Under the pieces are notes generated by a model that was not told where the DNA came from, did not search any database, and saw only the letters and a program-made list of their open reading frames with translations. Position numbers and translations under genes: made by a program. 64,000 nt of DNA, from the NCBI RefSeq assembly GCF_020164455.1, contig NZ_JAIQWW010000001.1:248001-312000 (forward strand), read 5' to 3'. The DNA is from Phyllobacterium chamaecytisi. Its GTDB lineage: Bacteria; Pseudomonadota; Alphaproteobacteria; Rhizobiales; Rhizobiaceae. Within the stretch, counting starts at the first letter, position 1. Every line of letters starts with the position of its first letter. Positions 49,741 through 59,082 of the stretch are shown one piece after another.

Positions 49741-50511
49741 TCACTTCTGTTCGATACGCTTGAGCACGGAGTCGAGGGCAAGCGTCAAAGCCCTTGTTCC
49801 GCCATTTTCCTTGAACTCTGCGAAGACCTGCTCATTCAGACCACCCTTTGTCGAAAACTCGGAAGCCATTGCCTCGAATGATTGTTCATTTGATGCGTCC
49901 GTTACGTGGGACAGACCTCCGAACAGCCCTTTTAAATAGATACTCGCCTGATCATAGGGCATGCCCTCGGCTTCGAGCCAACGGGCGCTTGTTTCCAGCA
50001 GGCCGAAATATGTGGCCATCAGCGCGCTCGCGGCGCCAAAAAGGTCGTATTGCTTGAGGTCTTTTGCCTGCACTGCAGTCCCGAGCGATGAGAACAAGTC
50101 AGCAATCTCGTCGTTGGGCGGATAGATTGCCGTTGCTCCGCGTAATTCAGCGACAAATGGCAGGGGAATCGTCCTGGTAATGGTTACGGGCACGCCAATC
50201 CAACTGGTAAGCGACTCGATCGGGACAGCGGCAATAAAGCTCACCACCTGTTGGTCTTCGTGGAATTTGAGCTCTTTTACCACGTCCTCGGCGATTTGCG
50301 GCCTCACCGCAAGAAACACGATGGCGGCGCTGTCTACGACATCCTGATTGTCACGACCCACGCGCACCCTCGGAAACATTTCTGCCAATCGCGCCGCAAC
50401 CTCCTGACTGCGAGGCGAGACGACGATAGCCTCGATATCGGACCTTGATTTCGTCAAGCCCGTGACGACGGCCTCGGTTATGGCACCCGTTCCTACAAAA
50501 CCTAGTTTCAT
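49741..50511 (-). CDS. Pyrroline-5-carboxylate reductase-like protein
   Basis: A 256-residue NAD(P)-dependent reductase of the P5CR family. The Rossmann start is MKLGFVGTGAITEAVVTGL, then AIVFLAVRPQIAEDVVKEL and VVSFIAAVPIESL. The C-terminal dimer domain includes LFGAASALMATYFGLLETSA and GGLNEQVFAEFKENGG. Length matches ProC, but the usual SPGGTT-type segment is replaced by SEFSTKGGLNEQ, so the true substrate may not be pyrroline carboxylate. The ATG at 50511 follows GGGGAA. It is a single gene, convergent with chrA. Confidence 0.87.
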   Translation of the reverse strand: MKLGFVGTGAITEAVVTGLTKSRSDIEAIVVSPRSQEVAARLAEMFPRVRVGRDNQDVVDSAAIVFLAVRPQIAEDVVKELKFHEDQQVVSFIAAVPIESLTSWIGVPVTITRTIPLPFVAELRGATAIYPPNDEIADLFSSLGTAVQAKDLKQYDLFGAASALMATYFGLLETSARWLEAEGMPYDQASIYLKGLFGGLSHVTDASNEQSFEAMASEFSTKGGLNEQVFAEFKENGGTRALTLALDSVLKRIEQK

Positions 50512-50717
50512 TGTTCCCCGCAAAGTTTGACGTGTCCGTGTATCATATCTCAATCAAGTCGCCGAGCCATGCAAAGTGGATCGGGACTGTGCATCTCCCT
50601 CAACAATATGATCAGCTTGCAAGCGGTCGAATATGGGCGCTTCCTGTTGTGCGCTGCGGCCTTGATCGTTTGACGTTGTCAGGCACAGCTAAAATTCGAG
50701 CTAACGAGGGGGACCCG

Positions 50718-51092
50718 ATGAAGCTTTCAGGATTTCGAGGACACGCGCCGATGACGCTTGCGGTGCTGATGATGGTGACCGGCCCGATGATGGTATCGTC
50801 TGCCGACGCCGCCCGGCGAACGGTTGCTGGCTGCGGTCCACGTGGCTGTGCCGCCGTGTCGACAGTTCGCAGAGGCGCCGTCGTCCGTCCGCCGGTACGG
50901 CGCGGGGTCGTCGTCGTCAATCCGCGTCGTTACTGGCGGCCGGGCGGAGCGATTGCGGCAGGCGCCGCGATCGGCTTCGTTGCAGGTGCCTCAGCTGTGG
51001 CCATCGCAGGCTCGCCGCTCCGTTCCGGCTATTGCTGGTATTATACCAACGCCGCCAGGACGACTGGTTTCTGGGACGTCTGCCCGAGCTGA
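50718..51092 (+). CDS. Small exported protein with Gly-rich membrane-like segment
   Basis: A 124-residue protein. The N-terminal signal peptide (MTLAVLMMVTGPMMVSSADA) is followed by a Cys/Arg/Val-rich region (GCGPRGCAAVSTVRRGAVVR), a Gly/Ala hydrophobic segment (GGAIAAGAAIGFVAGASAVA) and the aromatic C-terminus YCWYYTNAARTTGFWDVCPS. This tail is common among rhizobial exported small proteins of unknown role. GAGGGGG precedes the ATG. The four Cys may pair in the periplasm. It is convergent with the beta-helix protein gene. Confidence 0.75.
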   Translation: MKLSGFRGHAPMTLAVLMMVTGPMMVSSADAARRTVAGCGPRGCAAVSTVRRGAVVRPPVRRGVVVVNPRRYWRPGGAIAAGAAIGFVAGASAVAIAGSPLRSGYCWYYTNAARTTGFWDVCPS

Positions 51093-51104
51093 TCCTCGCC
51101 TGAT

Positions 51105-53501
51105 TTACTTGCTGGCCGGGCCCTTGTTGCCCGACTCGAAGCCCGTCCATGTCGAACCGATGTTCAACCATGTGTTCTTCGGTTGCAGTGTTTTGAATCC
51201 AACGCTGCCCGGGCCCAATGCCGATCCTCGCTCGAAGACGTTCTTGTAGAGGATCGTGTTGTATTTGCGTGAACTGTAGAGCGGCGGCGCTTTGAAGCTT
51301 CCGGTGTAGGTCCACATGAGTTGAAAAGCGTCAATGAAGCCGAATTTCAGATTGGTGAACCGGTTTCCTTCAAAAACCGTTCCGTTGTAATCTGCCCCGT
51401 TATACCCCCAGGATTCAAATTCGACGCCGATATGCGCGAGCCTGTTGAAGGTGTTCTTGCGGTAGACGTTGCCAAGACCGCCCCAGACACCCGCAACGCC
51501 TGAATCGGTAAAGGTCGTGCCGACATAAAGCCCGCTATTGCTGTCGCTGACCGTGTTATTGGAGTATTGCAGGAAATACGGGCTCAAGCCGTTGTCCGAG
51601 CTCAAGGCGACAGTCATCATGCCATGGCGCATTTGCGAGATGTTGTTCCGGTCGACAACGGCATCATAGACATTGCCGTAGAGCAGGACGGCGGTGGAGT
51701 CGGAATCGTGCTTGAAATAGCTTGGGCGGCCCTGGAAAGTGTTGTTGTAGATGGCCACCTGCGAAGCCGCTGCTGCAAGGGCGAACCGGCTCGTGTCATC
51801 TGGTACGACATTCCAGGCTTTGTCCAGGGTCGCCGTGTTGTCGTTTACCGAAACGATACGCCGATGCTGGCCCGCACCTCTGCCGCCGACGATAACCAGA
51901 TCCTGGCCCCCGGCCTTGTCGGAGGCCAGGAGTGACGAGAAGCTGACCGTGTTCGCGGTGGCTGCCTTGAATCCGTCCTTCAGGTCGCTGCCGACCATCT
52001 CGAAACATATCTGTTCACCCTTGTTGCAGTCGACCTTGTTGCAATTATGCGGGGCGGCCTGGTGCGAGACATTGTCGCCCCAATACATGTTTTCCATGCT
52101 GCCGGCGTGGCCTTGGGCAACAAAGAACCGGCCGATGCCGTGTCCGTCGTCGCGGTTCTCGTCAGCATTGGCGAGATCGTTACCCACCATCGAAAACTCG
52201 CGTCCGCCCCAAAGCGCAACCACAGACTCGCCATATCCCGTCATGCGAAAGCGATTGTTGGTCATGAATATCTGGCGGCTGTTGCCGTAGAACGATCCAT
52301 TCTCGATCAACTCTGAGCTGTCGATATAAAGGCCCGATGCGTCGTGCGCTTCAAGAGCCGGTGCGCCCCAGGCTTTCAGCCGCATGGCTTGCAGGCGCAG
52401 GTTCTCGACACCAGGGATCCATAGCAGCGGGGTAGTGCCGGTATTGCCATTGGCGTTGAGCGTCAGTTTTTCGAACTGCGCATTGCGGTTCGCATCGACA
52501 ACCATGCTGCCGGAAACCTTTTTGCCGAGTCTGATCTCGGTCGCATCCATACCGTCGCCAAGCCAGTGCACGTTATCCGGCGCTCTGAGCACCGAATCGA
52601 TAAGATAGGTTCCGGCCGGAAAGTGTATTGTGGCGGGGGCAACGCTTGCCGCCGCTGTCAATGCCGCCTCGATAGCGGCGGTATCGTCGGTCACACCATC
52701 GCCCTTTGCGCCAAAACTCCTTACGTCGATCATCTTCTGGTCTTGCCGGGCCCATGGCGATTGATCGGCGATGGCCAGGTTCAACGGACCGCTCCAGCCG
52801 AAACGACCGCCATGGCCGTTGTGGACCCAAACTTCGTAACTTCCCGCCGCAAGGTTCGGTACCTTGAAATCCACCTTGAAGGGATTGATGAGAACCGGCG
52901 TCACATACTTCCCGGCACCGTTGGCGGGCTTGATGTAAATAAACGATGCTGATGTGCCATTGGACCTCGCCAGATTGCGCCCATAGACTGAAATCGTTGC
53001 TCCTAGAACAGCATTGTCGGGCCCGAGCCACCAGCTTTCCGTTCGGTTGATCGCGAAAGCCTTGCCGCCCGCGGCATCGCGCTTCGGCCGGATCAAATAC
53101 ATTGACCAGGCGGGGAGGGAGTCGGGCAACAGGACAGTCGCAGCGGTGTCATCGGCACGCAGCGGCGAGGTCGAAATGACTGATCCTTCCGGGCTGGACG
53201 GCGGTTGTGAAAAGACGTCGAAGCTGGTCGCTCCATCCAGGTCGACGCCGGTCATCGAGACGATTTCGTCGTGGTCTGCAGTTCTGGACATTTCGGCGAT
53301 AGCGGGCGCGGACGGACTTACAGCGAAGGCAGGTGGATCGAAGGCGTCCACTTCTTGTGGCAACTCTGGCTCGGGGCTAGGTACGGGAAAGCCGAAATCA
53401 CTTGGCCGGGCTTTCTCATCTGCTCTCGATGCCTCCGGCAGAAGCGCCGTGCCGACCCACGCTACTACAATCAGGGCGAGACATTTCGTAAATCGGCTCA
53501 T
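51105..53501 (-). CDS. Exported right-handed beta-helix protein (pectate-lyase-3 type)
   Basis: A 798-residue protein with a signal peptide (MSRFTKCLALIVVAWVGTAL). Residues ~130-245 look like a beta-sandwich with a carbohydrate-related loop (GSYEVWVHNGHGGRFGWSGP). From ~258 the pectate lyase 3 motif appears (DVRSFGAKGDGVTDDTAAIE, then TIHFPAGTYLIDSVL), followed by a long parallel beta-helix with many Asn ladders (RNNISQMRHGMMTVALSSDN). This architecture is found in polysaccharide lyases and phage-tail-like depolymerases. The catalytic residues cannot be fixed from sequence. A long palindromic repeat separates it from the SARP gene. Confidence 0.82.
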   Translation of the reverse strand: MSRFTKCLALIVVAWVGTALLPEASRADEKARPSDFGFPVPSPEPELPQEVDAFDPPAFAVSPSAPAIAEMSRTADHDEIVSMTGVDLDGATSFDVFSQPPSSPEGSVISTSPLRADDTAATVLLPDSLPAWSMYLIRPKRDAAGGKAFAINRTESWWLGPDNAVLGATISVYGRNLARSNGTSASFIYIKPANGAGKYVTPVLINPFKVDFKVPNLAAGSYEVWVHNGHGGRFGWSGPLNLAIADQSPWARQDQKMIDVRSFGAKGDGVTDDTAAIEAALTAAASVAPATIHFPAGTYLIDSVLRAPDNVHWLGDGMDATEIRLGKKVSGSMVVDANRNAQFEKLTLNANGNTGTTPLLWIPGVENLRLQAMRLKAWGAPALEAHDASGLYIDSSELIENGSFYGNSRQIFMTNNRFRMTGYGESVVALWGGREFSMVGNDLANADENRDDGHGIGRFFVAQGHAGSMENMYWGDNVSHQAAPHNCNKVDCNKGEQICFEMVGSDLKDGFKAATANTVSFSSLLASDKAGGQDLVIVGGRGAGQHRRIVSVNDNTATLDKAWNVVPDDTSRFALAAAASQVAIYNNTFQGRPSYFKHDSDSTAVLLYGNVYDAVVDRNNISQMRHGMMTVALSSDNGLSPYFLQYSNNTVSDSNSGLYVGTTFTDSGVAGVWGGLGNVYRKNTFNRLAHIGVEFESWGYNGADYNGTVFEGNRFTNLKFGFIDAFQLMWTYTGSFKAPPLYSSRKYNTILYKNVFERGSALGPGSVGFKTLQPKNTWLNIGSTWTGFESGNKGPASK

Positions 53502-53529
53502 GTCCTACCCTGAAGGAGGGCATATTGAG

Positions 53530-53647
53530 ATTCAAGTCATGGCGAGGCGAAAATGGTGGGTTTCGAGAACCGGAGCGCAGCGTACTTAAGGTACGTGAGC
53601 ACCGGAAGCGCAGAAAACCATCATTTGCAGCTCGTCAGGACTTGAAT
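53530..53647. repeat. Long palindromic interspersed repeat, copy 2
   Basis: An imperfect inverted repeat of about 118 nt. The outer arms are ATTCAAGTCATGGCGAGGCG and its near complement ending at 53647, and the core at 53559-53619 is the same sequence as at 10591-10650. The centre holds CGTAC-TTAAG-GTACG. It lies between two minus-strand genes; a strong RNA hairpin could act in mRNA ending or stability. Confidence 0.78.
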
Positions 53648-53657
53648 AACGATGTGT

Positions 53658-55736
53658 CTAGCCTAAGCCGATACGTTTTGCGCCTTGCCTGAACACAGCC
53701 TCGGTGTCGGGTGTGAACTGGAACGTCGCAAGAAAATCATCGACGCAATACTGGGGTAGTGTCTTGCGTATGGAAGCGGCAAAGGCCTTCGCTTCGTCGA
53801 TCCGCCCTGCCAGTGCCAGGCAATGCGCGGCTATTGAGAGAATGATGGCATGGGCATTGGGCCGCGCTGCTGCTCTCAGTGCCCATTCCGCCGCTTCTTC
53901 GAACTGGCCGAGGCGAACATGGGCCATGGCGCGCGCACCCAGCATACCGAACAACAGCGGATCGACTGGGCTCAAATGACGTGAATGGTCGGACGATCCA
54001 ATCGCCGCTGTCGGATCGCCTGACTGGGACTGGACGAACGACAGCGCGTAATGGCCGAGTGCGAAATTCGGGCTGAGCTCCACAGCTCTTTCAAGCTCGA
54101 CAAGCGATTCATCCTGCCGATGCCGTAGCCAAAGCGCCCGGCCCATGGCCCAGTGCGCTGCCGGATTGTTATCGTCGACGATAAGGCTTTGGCCAGCCGC
54201 AGCGTATGCCTGGTCACTTTCTTTCGCGTAGTCGCCCCACCGTTGAAAGGCATTCTGCCAGTGGGTGAACGACAGGCCCGCATGCGCTCTGGCAAAGGTT
54301 GGATCGAGTTTTACCGCCACACCGAAAAAGTGTTGCGCAAGCTCGTTCTCCTGCCGCGTAAACCTGTACATGTGCCAGAGGCCGCGATGATAGGCCTCCC
54401 AGGCATTCAATGAGCTTGGCGACTTGAGGATCGCGCGGTTGCGCTCGACCAGCTCAATTTCGCTGGAGATTGACGAAACGATCCTGTTGCCGATTTCGTC
54501 AAGAACAAGAAATGTGTCGTCAACCTTATGATCGAAGACCTCCGCCCAGACAATGCGTGCGGTTCGCACTTCGACAAGCTCGGCCCGCACCAGAATGCGA
54601 TTTTGCAGATACCGCACGCTGCCGCTGGCGACGTAATCCACGTTCAGGTGACGGCCCGCGTCCTCCGGGCCAATATTTCGCTCCGCCAGGGCAAAAACCG
54701 AACCGCGTGCGATCACAAAAAAGCTTTTCAGCCGGGCAAGGCGGGTGATGATGTCGTGGGTCAGGCCGTCTGCAAGCCCGCCCCGTATCAGCTCGCTGCT
54801 TGTCTCCAGCACGAAGGGCATGACGGCAAGCGACGCGTGATGGTCCGCACCGGCAATCGGGGTCGTTGGTGAAATCAAATCGATGCGCGGCGCGGCGGGA
54901 ATGTAGATGTGTCCTGCAGTTGTGGCCTGTCGCCCGTTTTTGATCGCGGGCCATGCTTCCCGTACCGGCGTGAAGTCCAGTCCCTCCGCTTCGAACAGCC
55001 TCGCCGCGGTTGCAAGGTGTTCTTCGCATTCCACGATCTGCCCGCGCTCCGCAAGCGTTGCCAGCAACGCCAGATGCGCGCGCTTGTCGAATGGCGCGAG
55101 CCCGACCCATGCGTTCAGGATGGATGAAATCTCGTCCGAATCTGCCGGCAGTTTCTTGGCCAGATGTTCAAGAACGGCAGCGTGGCAGGAGCGGAACCGG
55201 CGCCGTTGGGCGATCAACCAATGATTGAAATGCGGGCTGCGATCGATCTCCAGCCCTTCAAGAAAATCACCGGCGAAGTGCCGTGAAAGCTCGCGCAACC
55301 GTGGTAGACCGAGCGTTTCGATACGTTCCTCCGCAGCCGAGGCGATATGAAGTACGTCGACGAAACAGCCACCGAGATCGAGCCGGATCGTGTCGTCGGT
55401 GGTTTCAATTCTTTGGTGGCCCGGTTCGTTGAGGACACCGCGTAGCTTGCTGAGACACCAGCGCAGTTCGCCCCGCGGATCGTTGGGCACGTCCCACAAC
55501 AGATCGCAGAGGCGGCTGCGTCCGACCGCGTGCGGCGTCAGCGCCAGATAGGCGAAAAGAGCGCGCACCTTGCGTGACGCGGGAAGTTCCAGCGGGACAC
55601 CGTTCTGGGCGATTGTCAGGGGACCAAGCATCCGCACGCAAACGCCGGCAGCATGGCCGGTCAACGCTACCAATGCAGATTCCACGTGCGTTTCCACGCT
55701 TGTTCCCACGATGCCCCCACGTTTTTCTTCTATCAT
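53658..55736 (-). CDS. SARP-type transcriptional regulator with TPR repeats
   Basis: A 692-residue regulator. An OmpR/SARP winged helix lies at residues ~35-110 (VCVRMLGPLTIAQNGVPLEL, RSRLCDLLWDVPNDPRGELR), then a BTAD helical domain, a middle TolB/cyclase-like domain (LAVMPFVLETSSELIRGGLA, DGLTHDIITRL), and C-terminal TPR units (AHAGLSFTHWQNAF, NFALGHYALSFVQS). The start is uncertain: ATG 55736 (MIEEKRGG) has no RBS, while a GTG at 55709 follows GGGGG. It is divergent, 87 bp away, from the cysteine-synthase/decarboxylase pair and probably controls it. Confidence 0.87.
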   Translation of the reverse strand: MIEEKRGGIVGTSVETHVESALVALTGHAAGVCVRMLGPLTIAQNGVPLELPASRKVRALFAYLALTPHAVGRSRLCDLLWDVPNDPRGELRWCLSKLRGVLNEPGHQRIETTDDTIRLDLGGCFVDVLHIASAAEERIETLGLPRLRELSRHFAGDFLEGLEIDRSPHFNHWLIAQRRRFRSCHAAVLEHLAKKLPADSDEISSILNAWVGLAPFDKRAHLALLATLAERGQIVECEEHLATAARLFEAEGLDFTPVREAWPAIKNGRQATTAGHIYIPAAPRIDLISPTTPIAGADHHASLAVMPFVLETSSELIRGGLADGLTHDIITRLARLKSFFVIARGSVFALAERNIGPEDAGRHLNVDYVASGSVRYLQNRILVRAELVEVRTARIVWAEVFDHKVDDTFLVLDEIGNRIVSSISSEIELVERNRAILKSPSSLNAWEAYHRGLWHMYRFTRQENELAQHFFGVAVKLDPTFARAHAGLSFTHWQNAFQRWGDYAKESDQAYAAAGQSLIVDDNNPAAHWAMGRALWLRHRQDESLVELERAVELSPNFALGHYALSFVQSQSGDPTAAIGSSDHSRHLSPVDPLLFGMLGARAMAHVRLGQFEEAAEWALRAAARPNAHAIILSIAAHCLALAGRIDEAKAFAASIRKTLPQYCVDDFLATFQFTPDTEAVFRQGAKRIGLG

Positions 55737-55823
55737 GGAAATCGAAAAGTTGCATCCGCGCCGGACGTGCAGGGTTCGGCTGGCGCAATTTGCGCAAAAA
55801 AACAACCATAGGGGAAAAGGATC

Positions 55824-56912
55824 ATGACAACGCAAGCGACAATCAGAACGACGAATGGGCGAGGGCGCCTTTTCGACAGCATTCTCGACACGGTCGGCGA
55901 TACGCCGGTGATCAGGATCAATAATCTCGCTCCAGATCATGCCAAAATCTATGTGAAGGCCGAGTTCTTCAATCCGGCTTCGTCGGTCAAGGACAGGCTG
56001 GCGCTCAACATCATCGAAGAGGCTGAGCGCAACGGCACGCTGAAGCCGGGTCAGACCGTCGTCGAGGCCACAAGCGGCAATACCGGGATCGGGCTTGCCA
56101 TGGTCTGCGCGCAGAAAGGCTACCCGCTGGTCGTGACCATGGCCGACAGTTTTTCCATCGAGCGGCGCAAGCTCATGCGTATGCTGGGAGCCAAGGTCGT
56201 GCTGACGCCCCGCGCACAAAAGGGGTTTGGCATGTACCAGAAGGCGGTGGAACTTGCCGAGATGAACGGCTGGTTCCTCGCCCGTCAATTCGAAACCGAA
56301 GCCAATGCCGATATCCATGAAGCGACGACTGCCCGCGAGATCATCAATGATTTTGCCGGATCGCGGCTCGATTATTTCGTGACCGGCTACGGAACCGGCG
56401 GCACTGTCGCTGGCGTTGGCCGTGTCTTGCGCCGGGAACGGCCAGAAACGCGGATCGTTCTCAGCGAACCGGCCAATGCTCAGCTGCTCGGTAGCGGCAA
56501 GGCACAGGAGCGCGGCCCTGGTGGCGCGCCGGCTGCCAGTCATCCGGCCTTCGAACCACATCCTATCCAGGGCTGGACGCCGGATTTCATTCCATACGTG
56601 CTGCAAGAAGCCATCGACGACAGCTTCTATGATCAGGTCGTGCCGATTCCCGGGCCGGAAGGCATCAAATGGGCACGGGCGCTTGCGCAAAAAGAGGGCA
56701 TTTTCACCGGCATTTCCGGCGGCGCGACCTTTGCCGTCGCCCATAGCATCGCCGAAACGGCGCCTGCTGGTTCGGTGATCCTGTGCATGCTTCCCGATAC
56801 GGGCGAACGATACATGACGACGCCGCTCTTCGAAGGGATCGAAGCCGAAATGGATGAAGAGGAAACGGCGCTCTCGCGCTCGACCCCCGGCTACCAGTTC
56901 GCTGCCGAATGA
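55824..56912 (+). CDS. Cysteine synthase-like PLP enzyme
   Basis: A 362-residue PLP-dependent beta-replacement enzyme of the CysK/CysM family. The PLP Lys lies in FFNPASSVKDRLALNIIEEA, the substrate loop is VEATSGNTGIGLAMVCAQKG, and the phosphate-binding Gly loop is VTGYGTGGTVAGVGRVL. It is longer than CysK (~320) by an N-terminal lead and a C-terminal tail. The tail and linkage to a decarboxylase suggest it makes a substituted amino acid rather than, or besides, cysteine. GGGGAAAAGG precedes the ATG. The decarboxylase gene starts 13 bp after its stop. Confidence 0.9.
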   Translation: MTTQATIRTTNGRGRLFDSILDTVGDTPVIRINNLAPDHAKIYVKAEFFNPASSVKDRLALNIIEEAERNGTLKPGQTVVEATSGNTGIGLAMVCAQKGYPLVVTMADSFSIERRKLMRMLGAKVVLTPRAQKGFGMYQKAVELAEMNGWFLARQFETEANADIHEATTAREIINDFAGSRLDYFVTGYGTGGTVAGVGRVLRRERPETRIVLSEPANAQLLGSGKAQERGPGGAPAASHPAFEPHPIQGWTPDFIPYVLQEAIDDSFYDQVVPIPGPEGIKWARALAQKEGIFTGISGGATFAVAHSIAETAPAGSVILCMLPDTGERYMTTPLFEGIEAEMDEEETALSRSTPGYQFAAE

Positions 56913-56925
56913 CCGGAGGTCTGAA

Positions 56926-58404
56926 ATGGACACATCGCTCAAGCCGGTAGCAAGGAACGCCGAAGAAACGCTCGATCCGGAGGACTGGGCGGGCGTCCAG
57001 ACGCTGTCGCATCAGGTCATCGACGATGCTGTCGGTTACCTGCGCAATATTCGCGAGCGCCCGGTCTGGCAGGACATGCCAGATCAGGTCAGGGCTTCCT
57101 TCGACGCCCCGTTGCCGCAATCACCAGCGCCGCTTGCCGACGTCTACCGCGAGGTGGCCGATACGGTCATGTCCTATCCCATGGGCAACATTCATCCACG
57201 TTTCTGGTCGTGGTACATGGGCACGAGCAACTTTACCGGCGCTTTGGGCGATTTTCTGGCGGCCATTCAGGGCTCTAACCTTGGCGGCGGCAATCACGCC
57301 GCCGCTTTGATGGATCAACAGGTCGTCAACTGGTGCAAAGAGATGCTGGGCTTGCCGGCCTCGGCCAGTGGCACGCTGGTCAGTGGCGGCTCGATGGCCA
57401 ATATCATCGGCCTGACCGTAGCGCGGAACGCCAAGGCTGGTATCGACGTGCGCGAGCAGGGCGTCGCTGCGATCGAAAAGCCCTTGCATTTCTATGGTTC
57501 CGATCAGCTCCACAGCTGCCACCGCAAGGCAATGGAGGCGCTGGGCCTCGGGAACCGCGCGCTCCAGCGTATCGGCACCGACGATGAGTTGCGCATTGAC
57601 CTTTCCGCGTTGCGCGCGGCAATCGCGGAGGATCGTGCGGCGGGACTTCAGCCCGCCTGCGTGATCGGAACGGCAGGCACCGTCAACACCGGCGCCTTCG
57701 ACGATCTGCAAGGCCTCGCGACTTTGGCAGCGGAGGAGGGCCTCTGGTTCCACGTCGATGGTTGCATTGGAGCGCTCATCGCCATCGCGCCCGAAAACAG
57801 GTGGCGCGTTGCCGGCATAGAGCGCGCGGACTCCGTTGCGCTCGATCCCCATAAGTGGCTGCATGCACCGTTCGAAGTCGGCTGTGCGCTGGTCCGCGAT
57901 GCGGCTGCGCATCGTGAGACATTTGCCGTGACGCCGGAATATCTGGAGATGACCTCGCGCGGCCTCGCATCCGCAAATTGGCTTCACGAATACGGGCTGC
58001 AAACCTCGCGCGGGTTCCGCGCGTTGAAAGTCTGGATGTCGCTGAAGGAACATGGTGTTCAAAAATTCGGGCGACTTATCGACCAGAACATCCGCCAGGG
58101 CCACTACCTCAATAGTCTGGTCGAAGCCGAACCGCTTCTCGAACTGGTCGCAACGACCAACATCAACATCGTCTGCTATCGCTATCGTCCTGAAGGGTTT
58201 TCCGGCGAACGGCTCAAGGCACTCAATACCGAGATCATGCTGAGATTGCAGGAAGAAGGGACGGCTTCCATTTCAGACACGACCGTTCATGGCGAGCATT
58301 GCCTGCGTGTCGCAATCAACAATCACCGCACCCGCCAGGGTGATCTCGACCTGTTGATACGCGAAACATTGCGCCTGGGAGCCGAGATCGCCAGTAAATA
58401 CTGA
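56926..58404 (+). CDS. PLP-dependent amino acid decarboxylase (group II)
   Basis: A 492-residue group II decarboxylase of the aromatic/DABA/cysteine-sulfinate type. The PLP Lys is in SVALDPHKWLHAPFEVG, the cofactor His region is KPLHFYGSDQLHSCHRKAME, and TAGTVNTGAFDD plus FHVDGCIGALIAI hold the Asp and Ala of the family. NIHPRFWSWYMGTSNFTGAL near the start is typical. The ATG at 56926 follows CCGGAGG. The pair with the beta-replacement enzyme may give a two-step route to an amine such as hypotaurine, taurine or a diamine; this is inference. Confidence 0.9.
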   Translation: MDTSLKPVARNAEETLDPEDWAGVQTLSHQVIDDAVGYLRNIRERPVWQDMPDQVRASFDAPLPQSPAPLADVYREVADTVMSYPMGNIHPRFWSWYMGTSNFTGALGDFLAAIQGSNLGGGNHAAALMDQQVVNWCKEMLGLPASASGTLVSGGSMANIIGLTVARNAKAGIDVREQGVAAIEKPLHFYGSDQLHSCHRKAMEALGLGNRALQRIGTDDELRIDLSALRAAIAEDRAAGLQPACVIGTAGTVNTGAFDDLQGLATLAAEEGLWFHVDGCIGALIAIAPENRWRVAGIERADSVALDPHKWLHAPFEVGCALVRDAAAHRETFAVTPEYLEMTSRGLASANWLHEYGLQTSRGFRALKVWMSLKEHGVQKFGRLIDQNIRQGHYLNSLVEAEPLLELVATTNINIVCYRYRPEGFSGERLKALNTEIMLRLQEEGTASISDTTVHGEHCLRVAINNHRTRQGDLDLLIRETLRLGAEIASKY

Positions 58405-58420
58405 CGATCCCGTTATTTCC

Positions 58421-59071
58421 TTATGAAGGGCAGGCGGCGCCGGTCGCGACCCAGGCCTTGATCAGCTCTCCAAATGCTTCCTGCGTTCCGGGTACAGGCT
58501 CCCTGCCGTCGCCCGGGTGCCAGCCCCAGCCCACGAGATCGTCATGCGCCATGTGCTCGACGATCTCGTCCAGGTTCTTGCCGCCATTGCGCTGCGGATC
58601 CTTGATCTGGTTGCAGATGGCGCCGAGGGACTTGCCCTCCCAGGCCATTTCGATAGGCGCCAGATGCCAGTTCGGATTGCCCGGAATGCTCTTGATCGTC
58701 TCGGCTTGCCCGATGACTTTTACATTCTCCGGCCCGTGGCAGGTGTTGCACTGCATTCCGGGCATGCCCATGCCGCCTTCACCGCGCGACACCGGGGGCT
58801 GGTGCGGATGCATGGAAATATCCTGCAGCGGCCTGTCACTTGCCGGATGGCAGTTGACACAGCGCGGATGCTCGATGACCTTGCCGGCCTCCTCGAAAAG
58901 CGCAACGGAACGCTGCTTTTCATCGGTGATCGATTGGAACGACGATGCGGGCTTGAGTTCCTCTTTTGCGACGACCGGCTTGTCCTGGGCGCGCGAAATA
59001 CTCGACACGGCAAGCCCGCCATTGACCGCAAGACACACTGCGAGCGAGATGTAAGCGATATTGCGTTTCAT
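58421..59071 (-). CDS. Exported c-type cytochrome, partner of molybdenum hydroxylase
   Basis: A 216-residue protein with a signal peptide ([20 protein letters not shown], cut near SRAQ) and two heme c attachment motifs, CVNCHPASD and [10 protein letters not shown], plus His/Met-rich linkers ([19 protein letters not shown]) for axial ligands. The ATG at 59071 follows GGGGACGCAGG; an ATG at 59086 overlaps the previous gene. It lies 11 bp after the Mo subunit gene. Its likely role is to carry electrons from the periplasmic Mo enzyme to the respiratory chain. Confidence 0.88.
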   Translation of the reverse strand: MKRNIAYISLAVCLAVNGGLAVSSISRAQDKPVVAKEELKPASSFQSITDEKQRSVALFEEAGKVIEHPRCVNCHPASDRPLQDISMHPHQPPVSRGEGGMGMPGMQCNTCHGPENVKVIGQAETIKSIPGNPNWHLAPIEMAWEGKSLGAICNQIKDPQRNGGKNLDEIVEHMAHDDLVGWGWHPGDGREPVPGTQEAFGELIKAWVATGAACPS

Positions 59072-59082
59072 CCTGCGTCCCC

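Noticed and set aside
55737-56942. 5' extension of the SARP regulator gene to 56942
   Set aside because: The extension runs antisense through the cysteine-synthase-like gene; the winged helix begins only after 55736.
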